NCBI GenBank assembly: GCA_963727755.1
Contig: CAVSHN010000010.1
Location: 1-64,000, forward strand
DNA length: 64,000 nt
Origin: DASYAN01 sp963727755
GTDB lineage: Bacteria > Chloroflexota > Ktedonobacteria > Ktedonobacterales > Ktedonobacteraceae
Direction: 5' to 3'
Made by a program: the position numbers and the translations under genes
In this document: one piece after another, positions 46,639 to 55,302 of the stretch
How positions within the stretch are numbered: position 1 is the first letter of the stretch
How the letters are laid out: every line of letters starts with the position of its first letter
The notes under the pieces: generated by a model
Seen by the model: only the letters and a program-made list of their open reading frames with translations
Told to the model about the DNA's origin: nothing
Databases searched by the model: none

Positions 46639-48819
46639 ATGCTCTGTCCATCGTGTCATATACCCAATCGCGATAATGCTAAATTCTGTAAGAGTTGCGG
46701 TCACATTCTTGCAGTTGAGATAGTTGCTGCTGGACAGGAAACCCAACTAGCAGAGACCTGGCCAGGAGCAATGCCACCATCACAAACTCAGCCATCAGAT
46801 GCATCCGGGAATGCCGAGTCTGCCGGGATGAGTCAACAAAAAACGCGTTCGGTTCCCGTACAGCCTGCTCAGGACTGGGGAACCGAATGCATTTCAGAAT
46901 GCGTTTCAACGACTCTCGACTCCAATGACCCTAGTCTTGCTCCTACTGAGATTCTGACACCAGAACAAATGGCGGATTTCAAAGCTCGCCACTGGCAACG
47001 AAACTCTGAAGTTGGGCAGGAAGAGAAGGAATTGAAGGATCAGACTCATGCCTCTGATCGGGCAAACAATGCAGGAGAATCGAACGCCTATGACATCACC
47101 AACGCACCAACTATTAGAACAGCCGCTTCATCACCAATGTCTGGTGCTAACACGTCCCAGCCTCAGCAGGATATTGCCGACATGGCTACAATAATCATGA
47201 GTCCGCAGAGCGCACCAACTATTGATGGTGGGATGTCACAACCTGTTTCATCCAGCGGAATTTCTGGCATAGAGGAGGAGGAAAGTCCCATGACGAAGGA
47301 GCACACTGAGGGCACAGAGGCTCCGTCTGGTAAGGAGTCTGGTTCAACAAATCATGCAGAGAGCCATCCTGATCCGGATCAAAAACAAAGCCCAGGACTA
47401 AAGCGTTCGGTTCCCGTACAGCCTGCTCAGGACAGGGGAAAAATGCATTCGGTTCCCATACAGCCTGCTCAGGACAGGGGAAAAATGCATTCGGTTCCCA
47501 TACAGCCTGCTCAGGACAGGGGAACCGAATGCATTTCAGAATGCTTTACGCCACAAACCGATAGCCCTGCCATCGAGGAGGATACTAGCACAGCAGAGAC
47601 TCCGAGCACACCTAGAGAGGTAAAGCATGTGCATGAAGTAACAGGGGCAGAATCAACCCAGGATGACAACACATTCCCTGTTCTAACAGCTAACACTCTT
47701 GTGGGCGAACGTTACGAAATTACCCAAGTAATAAAAGATGCGAAGGAAGAACACACCTACGAAGTTGTCGATCGCAAAGGCTATCTCTATTGTTGGAACT
47801 GTAGCAACAAAGAAAATGCCGAAGGGGATGAATTTTGTAACGATTGTGGAGCAGAATTGCTCAATGCCCCCTACCTCATGCATGAATATCCAACCTCTAG
47901 CACAAAAAATGCTGAGACACGCGTTCTACAAGGTGCAATCGTCAATACATTTGTCGATCACAACCATACCTATGTCATTGAACTGCCTCAGGCTCTTCAA
48001 AGTACTTTCCCCAACGGGGTTCACTTGCTGGTAGCAGGCAGCTCTGACGCTGGGCAAGAACGACGGGATTCACCCAATGAGGATAGTACACTTGTCCTGC
48101 TCCTCGAACGCGTCCATGAATCGATCTCGTTTCCTGCAGGCATCTTCATCGTCTGCGACGGCCTGGGCGGACATGACAGTGGACAAGAAGCAAGCCGCAT
48201 GGCAACCAAAATCATTGCTGAGCGCGTCATTTGTGATTTGCTCTTGCCACCACTGAATACTGAAAAGGCTGAAGATCCTGCGAAACAGCAAGATGAAGAG
48301 CATGTACTTGGTCTTCTCCAACGAGCGATAGAAGAAGCCAATACAACCATCTGCCAGCGCAACCAACGTGAGAAAACGGACATGGGCTGCACTCTAACAG
48401 GCTCAGTGATCGTCGGGGAGCACGCCTATATCTTTAACGTAGGGGACAGTCGCACGTATATGTTACGTGATGGAAAACTCTACCAGTTAACCAACGACCA
48501 CTCGCTCGTTGGACAGCTCGTTGCAGGAGGGTTGATTGCACCGGAAGACGTCTATACACATCCCCAGCGCTCGCAGATTTATCGAAATATAGGAGATAAG
48601 TTGAATGTGCAGATTGACGTGTTCAAACAGCAAATACATCCAGGAGATATTCTGCTGAGCTGTTCCGATGGATTGTGGGAAATGGTTCGCGATCCACAAA
48701 TAGCAGACATACTCAATGCCGCCCCAGATCCACAAGCAGCCTGTACACAACTGATCGAAACTGCCAATCACAATGGAGGAGAAGATAATGTGAGTGCTGT
48801 GGTTGTTTTTGTACGCTGA
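46639..48819 (+). CDS. Zinc-ribbon PP2C phosphatase with long disordered linker
   Basis: 726 residues. N-terminal zinc ribbon (CPSCHIPNRDNAKFCKSCGH, 3-22). A long polar linker (25-345) holds palindromic repeat P at 46841-46907 and 47400-47547. A second zinc ribbon (YCWNCSNKENAEGDEFCNDCG, first 20 residues shown in part) lies near 390-412. The C-terminal PP2C domain starts near 470: RRDSPNEDSTLVLL, IFIVCDGLGGHDSGQEAS, MGCTLTGSVIVGEHAYIF, VGDSRTYMLRDG, LLSCSDGLWEMV, GGEDNVSAVVVFV. The metal-binding Asp residues are kept. It follows the kinase by 12 bp with AAAGGAGGG as ribosome-binding site. Confidence 0.9.
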   Translation: MLCPSCHIPNRDNAKFCKSCGHILAVEIVAAGQETQLAETWPGAMPPSQTQPSDASGNAESAGMSQQKTRSVPVQPAQDWGTECISECVSTTLDSNDPSLAPTEILTPEQMADFKARHWQRNSEVGQEEKELKDQTHASDRANNAGESNAYDITNAPTIRTAASSPMSGANTSQPQQDIADMATIIMSPQSAPTIDGGMSQPVSSSGISGIEEEESPMTKEHTEGTEAPSGKESGSTNHAESHPDPDQKQSPGLKRSVPVQPAQDRGKMHSVPIQPAQDRGKMHSVPIQPAQDRGTECISECFTPQTDSPAIEEDTSTAETPSTPREVKHVHEVTGAESTQDDNTFPVLTANTLVGERYEITQVIKDAKEEHTYEVVDRKGYLYCWNCSNKENAEGDEFCNDCGAELLNAPYLMHEYPTSSTKNAETRVLQGAIVNTFVDHNHTYVIELPQALQSTFPNGVHLLVAGSSDAGQERRDSPNEDSTLVLLLERVHESISFPAGIFIVCDGLGGHDSGQEASRMATKIIAERVICDLLLPPLNTEKAEDPAKQQDEEHVLGLLQRAIEEANTTICQRNQREKTDMGCTLTGSVIVGEHAYIFNVGDSRTYMLRDGKLYQLTNDHSLVGQLVAGGLIAPEDVYTHPQRSQIYRNIGDKLNVQIDVFKQQIHPGDILLSCSDGLWEMVRDPQIADILNAAPDPQAACTQLIETANHNGGEDNVSAVVVFVR
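46841..46907 (+). repeat. Palindromic repeat P, variant within the PP2C gene
   Basis: GCGTTCGGTTCCCGTACAGC...GGGGAACCGAATGCATT followed by TCAGAATGCGTTT, whose end pairs with the opening AAACGC. Encodes SVPVQPAQDWGTECISE. Confidence 0.75.
47400..47547 (+). repeat. Palindromic repeat P, triple tandem within the PP2C gene
   Basis: Three units with a 42-bp period, the first two lacking the closing arm and the last completing it (CCGAATGCATTTCAGAATGC). 42 bp is 14 codons, so the tandem adds SVPVQPAQDRGKMH repeats without breaking the frame. Confidence 0.85.
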
Positions 48820-48860
48820 TACTATAATATGCTATACTAGTTAAGGAGAACTGATAAAAT

Positions 48861-50108
48861 ATGCCAGGAGAGGTTACGCTAACTCACCAATTGGGAAAAG
48901 AATACCTACCTGTCACTGGGGGAAGCCAAGTTGCATACGTTTTACTCGAAGCAAAACCAACTGCGTTAATGGCACAGGTACGTATGCCATTGAATTTTGC
49001 CCTGGTGATTGACCATTCCGGTTCTATGAGAGGAGCCAAGCTCAGGAACATTCGGGAAGCAGTAAAGCTCGTCATCGATCGCCTAGACCCTACCGACTAT
49101 ATCTCAGTAGTCATCTTCGACGATACAGCTCAGGTAATCATCCCATCTATGCCAGCTAATGATAAACCCGGCATGAAAGCAGCCATTGATCGTATCCAGG
49201 ATGCAGGTGGTACCACGATGTCGCTCGGTATGATCCAGGGATTAGGCGAATTGCGCCGTTGGAATCTGCAAAACGCCGTCAATCGCATGATCCTGTTAAC
49301 CGATGGAGTCACCTATGGCGATACCGACCGTTGCCGCCAGCTTGCCAGGGATGCAGCTGCATCTGGCGTTTCGATCTACCCGTTGGGCATTGGCTCTGAC
49401 TGGGATGAGAACCTCTTGGATGACATTGGTCAGATCAGCGGAGGCTTGCCAGCCGAATTTATCCGCAGTCCAGCAGATGCCATGGCCGTCTTTGAACAGC
49501 AGGTTCAGAGTGCGGTAGCCGTTGCCGTCCGTAACGCCGTTTTGACATTGCGTCTGCCAGCTGGCGTGACACCCCGCAGGGCAGTGAAGGTACTTCCTAT
49601 CATTCAGGATATAAACCCATCTGCTCTATCTGACCGTCAGGTCACTGTCACATTAGGCGATCTGGAAAAAGAGACAGCGCAGTCTGTACTGATCGAGTTG
49701 ATGATTGACCCTCGCCCCGCTGGCCTCTTCCGCATCAGCCAAGCTGAACTGACCTATGACGTCCTAGTCCCAGTAGTCGGAGGACTGAATAGAGAGCAAA
49801 TCCGTGACGATATCAAAGTAACTTTTACGACAGATACTAACCTAGCATCCCAGGTCAATGCTCTAGTCATGAATTTTGCCGAAAGGACTAATGCTCAACG
49901 CCTAGTGACACGCATGCTGGATGAGTACAAAAGCAAGGGCACGGTAACTACTAAAATATCACCCAATGTCACCCGTGTCCTTGATTCAGAAACGCTTAAC
50001 GCCATCCAACAAATGACCGAGGGCAAGCAAATTTCACAAGAGCAGGTAAAGTCCATCGGGAATAAGACACGCAAACTCACACAGAGATTAGACGATTTAT
50101 TACCCTGA
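48861..50108 (+). CDS. von Willebrand factor A domain protein
   Basis: 415 residues. After a short beta-rich opening, the vWA domain (about 40-215) has the metal site: DHSGSMRGAKL (DxSxS), TTMSLGM and LLTDGVTYGD. The C-terminal half is beta-rich (VLTLRLPAGVTPRRAVKVLP) followed by a helical end. There is no signal peptide or membrane helix, so it is cytosolic. vWA proteins hold multiprotein assemblies through Mg-dependent contacts. Here it lies between a PP2C gene and an FHA gene, all on one strand with gaps of 40-55 bp. AAGGAG precedes the ATG. Confidence 0.9.
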   Translation: MPGEVTLTHQLGKEYLPVTGGSQVAYVLLEAKPTALMAQVRMPLNFALVIDHSGSMRGAKLRNIREAVKLVIDRLDPTDYISVVIFDDTAQVIIPSMPANDKPGMKAAIDRIQDAGGTTMSLGMIQGLGELRRWNLQNAVNRMILLTDGVTYGDTDRCRQLARDAAASGVSIYPLGIGSDWDENLLDDIGQISGGLPAEFIRSPADAMAVFEQQVQSAVAVAVRNAVLTLRLPAGVTPRRAVKVLPIIQDINPSALSDRQVTVTLGDLEKETAQSVLIELMIDPRPAGLFRISQAELTYDVLVPVVGGLNREQIRDDIKVTFTTDTNLASQVNALVMNFAERTNAQRLVTRMLDEYKSKGTVTTKISPNVTRVLDSETLNAIQQMTEGKQISQEQVKSIGNKTRKLTQRLDDLLP

Positions 50109-50160
50109 CCGCAAGATCTGGTAATAAATAACAGTAACTATTGAGGAAGGATAGATTCTT

Positions 50161-50772
50161 ATGCCAGCACGTTGTTCCTTAGGTCATGAAAATCCTGACG
50201 GATCAGCCTTTTGCGATGAGTGCGGTGAGCCACTGAATGTGGGCTCAGCACAGGCTCCAGTTCACACGCCTGCCGCGACAGACACCCAGGTCTGCCCATC
50301 TTGTGGGGAAGTCAATCCTGGAGGGGAAGCTTTCTGCTCCAACTGCGGCGTCAGTCTGCTGGGAGCGCCTGCAATAGTGAATCAGGTCCCTGCCGAACCC
50401 GCTTCACTACCGATTGATAATCAAGTCCCTGCAGCAGCAGGAACTGCTTTGCAGGCACGCCTAATCGTCGAAGCCGACAATCAGGAATTTGATATAAGCG
50501 GAAAAGATAATATCCTCATTGGACGTGAAGACGCCGTGAGCAACATCTTCCCTGACGTTGATCTCACCCCACATGGTGGTGAAGAGGGAGGAGTATCACG
50601 CATGCATGCACGTATTTTCTTCGAGAATGGCCAATACATGATAGAGGATGAGAATAGCACCAACTTCACATTCCTCAACCGCCAGCGACTTGCCGCTAAA
50701 ACTCCAACGCCACTTCATGATAATGATGAAGTCAGGTTTGGACGCGTCTTGCTGCGTTTCAAGACACCTTAG
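50161..50772 (+). CDS. FHA-domain protein with two zinc ribbons
   Basis: 203 residues. Two N-terminal zinc ribbons (CSLGHENPDGSAFCDECGE and CPSCGEVNPGGEAFCSNCG), then a Pro/Ala linker, then an FHA domain from about 105: ILIGREDAVSNIFPDVDLT, then GVSRMHARIFFENGQYMIED and NSTNFTFLNRQRL. The GR and SRxHA residues bind phosphothreonine. It probably reads phosphorylation set by the kinase of the cluster. AGGAAGGA precedes the ATG. A strong terminator follows at 50868, which closes the cluster. Confidence 0.92.
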   Translation: MPARCSLGHENPDGSAFCDECGEPLNVGSAQAPVHTPAATDTQVCPSCGEVNPGGEAFCSNCGVSLLGAPAIVNQVPAEPASLPIDNQVPAAAGTALQARLIVEADNQEFDISGKDNILIGREDAVSNIFPDVDLTPHGGEEGGVSRMHARIFFENGQYMIEDENSTNFTFLNRQRLAAKTPTPLHDNDEVRFGRVLLRFKTP

Positions 50773-50867
50773 TACAGTACAATTAGACGAGTTCCTCAGA
50801 GAGTGGTCCTCCCCATGGGAAGAGGACAGCACGTAAACTAAAGCAGTGGCGCAAAAGACATAACAAA

Positions 50868-50901
50868 ACTGGGTGATCCGCAAAGGATCACCCAGTTTCT
50901 T
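50868..50901. terminator. Strong intrinsic terminator after the signalling cluster
   Basis: CTGGGTGATCC (50868-50878), loop GCAAA, GGATCACCCAG (50884-50894), then TTTCTTT. An 11-bp perfect stem between the convergent FHA and sod genes. Confidence 0.88.
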
Positions 50902-50923
50902 TCACGTATGCCAAAGAGGCTCA

Positions 50924-51538
50924 CTAGCGACCGCGTGCGTGTGCGTAACGTTTGGCAACTTCATCCCAGTTGACAACATTCCACCAAGCACTGAGATACT
51001 CAGGGCGACGATTTTGGTACTTGAGGTAGTACGCGTGCTCCCACACATCATTGCCTAGGACCGGGAAGTTACCCTCCATGAACGGACTGTCCTGGTTAGC
51101 GGTAGAAGTAATCTCAAGCTCGCCCCGCTTGTTGAGGATGAGCCAAGCCCAGCCAGAGCCGAAGCGCTTGACACCAGCATCGTTGAAAGCCGTCTTGAAA
51201 GCCTCCAGCGAGCCGAACTTGGCGTTGATCGCTGTTACCAACTCGCCAGTTGGCGCTTTGCTACCACCGGGGATCATGATCTCCCAGAACATGGTGTGAT
51301 TAATATGACCACCACCATTGTTGCGGACTGCAGAACGGATATTTTCAGGCACCTCGTCAATGCGACGTACCACCTCTTCAATTGGCAGATTGGCAAATGG
51401 ATGACCCTGCAAAGCCGCGTTTAGATTGTTGACATAGGCAGCATGATGCTTATCATGATGCAAATGCATCGTCTCAGTGTCAATATACGGTTCAAGCACA
51501 TCATAACCGTATGGTAGCTTAGGAAGTTCAAAAGCCAT
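50924..51538 (-). CDS. sodA: Superoxide dismutase, Mn/Fe type
   Basis: 204 residues, normal for the family. Metal ligands: His in LHHDKHH opening (first ligand), HTMFWE, then Asp and His in DVWEHAYYLKYQNRRPEYL. The segment GGGHINHTMFWE and GSGWAWLILN are conserved. It removes superoxide in the cytosol. Mn versus Fe use cannot be decided from sequence alone. ATG at 51538 follows AGGAG; a longer frame to 51559 has no site. Convergent with the FHA gene. Confidence 0.93.
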   Translation of the reverse strand: MAFELPKLPYGYDVLEPYIDTETMHLHHDKHHAAYVNNLNAALQGHPFANLPIEEVVRRIDEVPENIRSAVRNNGGGHINHTMFWEIMIPGGSKAPTGELVTAINAKFGSLEAFKTAFNDAGVKRFGSGWAWLILNKRGELEITSTANQDSPFMEGNFPVLGNDVWEHAYYLKYQNRRPEYLSAWWNVVNWDEVAKRYAHARGR

Positions 51539-51988
51539 AAAACATTTCTCCTTACACACATAATATAGGAGGTTGCGGGCCTCCTAGTTGACGAATGGGA
51601 AATACCTGCTATGGCCGAAGCAGATCCGAGCATAGCATTCTTGAGTGGATACTGTCCACATGTTTAGTTTTATGCGATGCAGAGGACTATTGTCAAGCAG
51701 AAGAGCAGCTTTCTTCTAAAAATGTGGCCATAGAGACCATCTCTCTACGACACTTTAGTAAAAGGCTGCTGCAAAGCTAGGAATACAAAGCCACAATCCC
51801 TTGAAATGTCAGACTTTCTGTCCCTATTTCCCTCTGTTAAGGGTATGCAATCTTCTACTATAATCATAGTGTAATCAAGCAGTCAAGGTAGAAATAACAA
51901 ATCAGATTTTTACCTTTCAGGGAATAAATTGTCCATTGATATGGCATAGCATATTTATCAAACAACATATTTAGCAAGGAAGAAGATC
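51539..51988. other. Intergenic region
   Basis: About 450 bp with a possible 61-codon frame (51595-51780) that has no recognised sequence and no ribosome-binding site; not called. A TGTCCCTATTTCCCTC motif lies at 51819, part of a dispersed family. The region probably carries divergent promoters. Confidence 0.35.
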
Positions 51989-53434
51989 ATGTATATTAAG
52001 AGTATATCTCTTGACAGCCAAAACATAACAAACGGTCAAAACACGACAACGTCTGAGCCACCCAAAACCAAATTTGCCCAGGAGAGCCAACCTAAACAGT
52101 ATATACCATTGTTAGATGGAATACGAGCAATAGCTTGTCTCGCTGTGATTACATATCATACAAACTTGGTGTCTACTGGGTTCCACTTATGGACACCTTT
52201 GCTTAACATCCATACACTGACTGGCGCTCTTGCTTTCTTCACTGCATCTGCCATCTGGTTTGGTGAATTGGGCGTTGTTCTCTTCTTTGTCCTCTCTGGC
52301 TTGCTTCTCTTTTTGCCCTTTGCCAAGGCATTGCTCTTCGATAGCCCTTGGCCCTCGCTACGCCGCTTTTATATTCGAAGGTTCTTTCGCATTATTCCCG
52401 GATATTACACAGTACTTTTCCTGATTGCTTTGTTCTTTCATCAAGAATTTTTATTCCCTGTAAACTGGCATGATTTATGGATTTTTCTGACCTTTCGCAT
52501 GAACTTTGCCCTCTCCCAACACCTGGATGGACCTTTCTGGACACTAGCCATTGAATTCCAGTTCTACCTTCTACTTCCAATTCTTGCTTGGCTCTTCAGT
52601 CTAATCGTACGCCGTGGCACAGCATGCTGGCGTCTGTTCAAACTTACGTTCTGCTTATTCCTGATGATTGTCTGGGGACTTCTCACAAGATACTGGGGGA
52701 ACCATATTGCCAACACTTCAAAATTAGATTTTTTGATTCCTCATCACCTCTCTATCAAGCTTATACCATACCTTTATAGCGATACAGGAACATATTCTGA
52801 GGCTTTTGCAATTGGTATGCTTACAGCTATGATCTACACCTATGCACAATATACCGCCTCTACAGAGGCTTGGCGTATCTGGATGCGTCGCCTCAGTCCT
52901 CTGATACTCACTGTGGGTCTAATACTCTTCTCTTTTATGAACTTCTGGCACTTCTACTTCTTTGATATAACTCCACGTCGTTTTTCTAGCTTTCCCAGCT
53001 CCTATGTCGTTTTCACCTTTCTTGATCACAACATCATTCAAATTGTGACTCGCCAGTGGGGAGATTTGCAAGCTCTGGGATATGCTCTCAGCTATGGCCT
53101 CTGCATCCTAGCACTATTACATGGTCCAGCTAAACTCAAGCGGCCTTTTGAGTCATCCCCACTCCGTTGGGTTGCATCGATCTCTTTCAGTCTGTATATG
53201 TGGCATATCCCATTTATGGCTCTTTTTGAAGATGCAATTGGCTCTCGGATCCAGCACCAGCACTGGGATCCCATAGCAGAATATCTCACTCTCTGGTGTT
53301 GGACACTCATCATAATTGTTCCTAGCGCCACGACACTCTACCGTTGGATCGAGTTGCCTGGTATACGTCTGGGGGAATGGCTTATACACAAATTTGAGAG
53401 ACAGCGGAGAGGTCAAAGCAAAAAAGTCCAATAG
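51989..53434 (+). CDS. Membrane acyltransferase (OafA/YrhL-like), first of a tandem pair
   Basis: 481 residues of acyltransferase family 3, with 10 or so membrane helices. PLLDGIRAIACLAVITYHTN holds the conserved Arg and the catalytic-type His (YH). Then LFFVLSGLLLFLPFAK, RRFYIRRFFRIIPGYY and DGPFWTLAIEFQFYLLLPIL. Such enzymes acetylate or acylate sugars, lipids or antibiotics at the membrane; substrate unknown. AAGGAAG lies about 10 bases before the ATG. The downstream gene is a close paralogue. Confidence 0.9.
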   Translation: MYIKSISLDSQNITNGQNTTTSEPPKTKFAQESQPKQYIPLLDGIRAIACLAVITYHTNLVSTGFHLWTPLLNIHTLTGALAFFTASAIWFGELGVVLFFVLSGLLLFLPFAKALLFDSPWPSLRRFYIRRFFRIIPGYYTVLFLIALFFHQEFLFPVNWHDLWIFLTFRMNFALSQHLDGPFWTLAIEFQFYLLLPILAWLFSLIVRRGTACWRLFKLTFCLFLMIVWGLLTRYWGNHIANTSKLDFLIPHHLSIKLIPYLYSDTGTYSEAFAIGMLTAMIYTYAQYTASTEAWRIWMRRLSPLILTVGLILFSFMNFWHFYFFDITPRRFSSFPSSYVVFTFLDHNIIQIVTRQWGDLQALGYALSYGLCILALLHGPAKLKRPFESSPLRWVASISFSLYMWHIPFMALFEDAIGSRIQHQHWDPIAEYLTLWCWTLIIIVPSATTLYRWIELPGIRLGEWLIHKFERQRRGQSKKVQ

Positions 53435-53598
53435 AGCTTCACCACTTCTCCGTATCTTCCTAACAAATAGGACTTGTGTGGTACTTTCTTTCCTACCCCT
53501 CGAAAGGTTCGTTTCTATTCTCAGAGGAACTTCGTTCCTACCTAAGAATGGCACTTGGACCAAAGACCCTATTAATTCACTTGGCAAGGAAGAGATGT

Positions 53599-54999
53599 AT
53601 GACCACTCTAGAGACAACGACTAAATTGAACTCATTTATCAAAAATCAGGACCCGGCTACTTTGCAAAAGATACAAAGACTTAATCAAGCTGAGACTAGT
53701 TCACAGCCAGTTAGTAAACCGAAAAGTCAGATTCCTGTGCTGGATGGTATACGAGCAGTAGCCTGCCTCGCCGTTCTTTCATATCATGTGAACTTTTTAG
53801 CTCGAAATTATGGCATTTGGCAGCCTTTGCATGGCATCACTGCTTTAGTTGGCGCTCTTGCCTATTTTGGAGAATCTGGTGTTACTCTTTTCTTTCTCCT
53901 CTCCAGCTTCCTCCTTTTTTTGCCCTATGCTAAATCTTTGTTGTTTGATACTCCTTGGCCTTCGCTTCGCCGATTTTATCTTCGTCGTATCTTTCGCATT
54001 GTGCCAGGCTATTTTGCTGCCCTATTCTTGATAGCTCTCTTCTTCCACCCAGAATTCTTACATTATGGCCATTGGCACGATTTATGGCTATTTCTAACTT
54101 TTTGCATGAGTTCCAAGCTGTCTCAAGAACTTGATGGACCTTTCTGGACCCTGGCTGTGGAATTCCAGTTCTACCTCCTACTTCCTATCATTGCTTGGTT
54201 CTTCAGCCTGATTGTACGTCGTGGAACAGTGCAGTGGCGCATGTTCAAACTCACCTTGTGTTTATGCGTTCTGACAGCCTGGGGTTTGCTGACAAGGTAC
54301 TGGGGCATGTATATCGCAGATACTCCAAAGCTGGATTTCTTGATCCCTCATGCTGTTTCTACTGCACTTAAACCATACATCTATGGGGATACAGGCAAAT
54401 TCTTCGAGGTTTTTGCGGTCGGAATGCTTATTTGTATGGTGTATATTTACACGCAAAATGCTGTCTCGGCGGAGCATTGGAATATCCGAATACGCCGCTT
54501 TAGTCCACTGATACTGATGGTTGGCTTAGCTATCTTATTCTTTCTATCCCTCTGGCATCTCTACTATATAAGTATAAATCCTTACAATTATACCAAATAC
54601 TATCCTGTCTTCACCTTTCTCGATTCTTACACTCGTACTATATCGTCCTACTGGCGACAATGGCAAGCGATGGGCTATGCTATCAGCTATGGTTTGTGTA
54701 TGTGGGCACTGTTGTACGCTTCGCCTTGGCTTAAACGACCGCTTGAATGGCCCATAGTACGCAGAATTGGACTAATTTCTTTTAGTCTATACATGTGGCA
54801 CCTTCCATTTGTATTCCTCTTCTTAAATGTTATCCTTCACAATATCCAGGAGCAGGGTTGGAACCATGCCGTAGTATTTGCTGCCTTCTGGTGCTGGACA
54901 ATTGTTGTTGTTTTTTCTCTCTCCGCTACGCTCTACCGTTGGATTGAGCTGCCCGGGGTGCGCCTGGGAGAATGGCTTATACACAAGCTTGAGAGCTAA
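53599..54999 (+). CDS. Membrane acyltransferase, second of the tandem pair
   Basis: About 466 residues, same family and layout as the preceding gene: PVLDGIRAVACLAVLSYHVN, LFFLLSSFLLFLPYAKSL, RRFYLRRIFRIVPGYFAALF and DGPFWTLAVEFQFYLLLPII. Identity with its neighbour is high along the whole length, so the pair arose by tandem duplication. The ATG at 53599 follows CAAGGAAGAG; the frame open further upstream (53476) overlaps intergenic sequence and lacks support. In this copy GLL of the first protein's SGLLLF is SSF. Substrate unknown. Confidence 0.9.
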   Translation: MTTLETTTKLNSFIKNQDPATLQKIQRLNQAETSSQPVSKPKSQIPVLDGIRAVACLAVLSYHVNFLARNYGIWQPLHGITALVGALAYFGESGVTLFFLLSSFLLFLPYAKSLLFDTPWPSLRRFYLRRIFRIVPGYFAALFLIALFFHPEFLHYGHWHDLWLFLTFCMSSKLSQELDGPFWTLAVEFQFYLLLPIIAWFFSLIVRRGTVQWRMFKLTLCLCVLTAWGLLTRYWGMYIADTPKLDFLIPHAVSTALKPYIYGDTGKFFEVFAVGMLICMVYIYTQNAVSAEHWNIRIRRFSPLILMVGLAILFFLSLWHLYYISINPYNYTKYYPVFTFLDSYTRTISSYWRQWQAMGYAISYGLCMWALLYASPWLKRPLEWPIVRRIGLISFSLYMWHLPFVFLFLNVILHNIQEQGWNHAVVFAAFWCWTIVVVFSLSATLYRWIELPGVRLGEWLIHKLES

Positions 55000-55097
55000 T
55001 CGCTTCTCTGCAAACTTACTGTCCCACGCTCCTCTTGCAGTTTTTTGGGCAGGTTTGAGAAAAAGGGAGCAGGGATGAAAAATATCCCTTTTTTGCC

Positions 55098-55127
55098 TTG
55101 AAAAAGAGCATATTGATCAGGTATAAT
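55098..55127 (+). promoter_or_regulatory. Sigma-70-type promoter upstream of the LLM gene
   Basis: TTGAAA (55098-55103), 18-bp spacer, TATAAT (55122-55127). It could drive the small frame at 55153 and the LLM oxidoreductase. Confidence 0.5.
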
Positions 55128-55152
55128 ATCATGGGATAAACTAGTAAAATAC

Positions 55153-55260
55153 ATGTATGATAAGCTAAAACCCATCACTTATCAAATGCCAAAGATAGCA
55201 GTAGATGGTGAACAAGTACTTCCTACATTTGCCTTTGATGCAAAAATCATGGTAAGATAA
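55153..55260 (+). CDS. Possible 35-residue leader or small protein
   Basis: MYDKLKPITYQMPKIAVDGE, then QVLPTFAFDAKIMVR and a stop. It begins 26 bp after a good promoter but has no clear ribosome-binding site. No homolog recognised; low confidence. Confidence 0.2.
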   Translation: MYDKLKPITYQMPKIAVDGEQVLPTFAFDAKIMVR

Positions 55261-55302
55261 GCGGGGGCTGGCATGCAGTTTGGAATTTAAAGGAGAAAAA
55301 TT

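Larger units (their letters stand above)
55000..55302. other. Intergenic region with a promoter and a tiny open frame
   Basis: About 300 bp. Contains a promoter at 55098 and a 35-codon frame at 55153-55260. Nothing else recognisable. Confidence 0.4.

Noticed and set aside
53476..53598. N-terminal extension of the second acyltransferase
   Set aside because: No homology with the first copy and no ribosome-binding site; ATG at 53599 has one.
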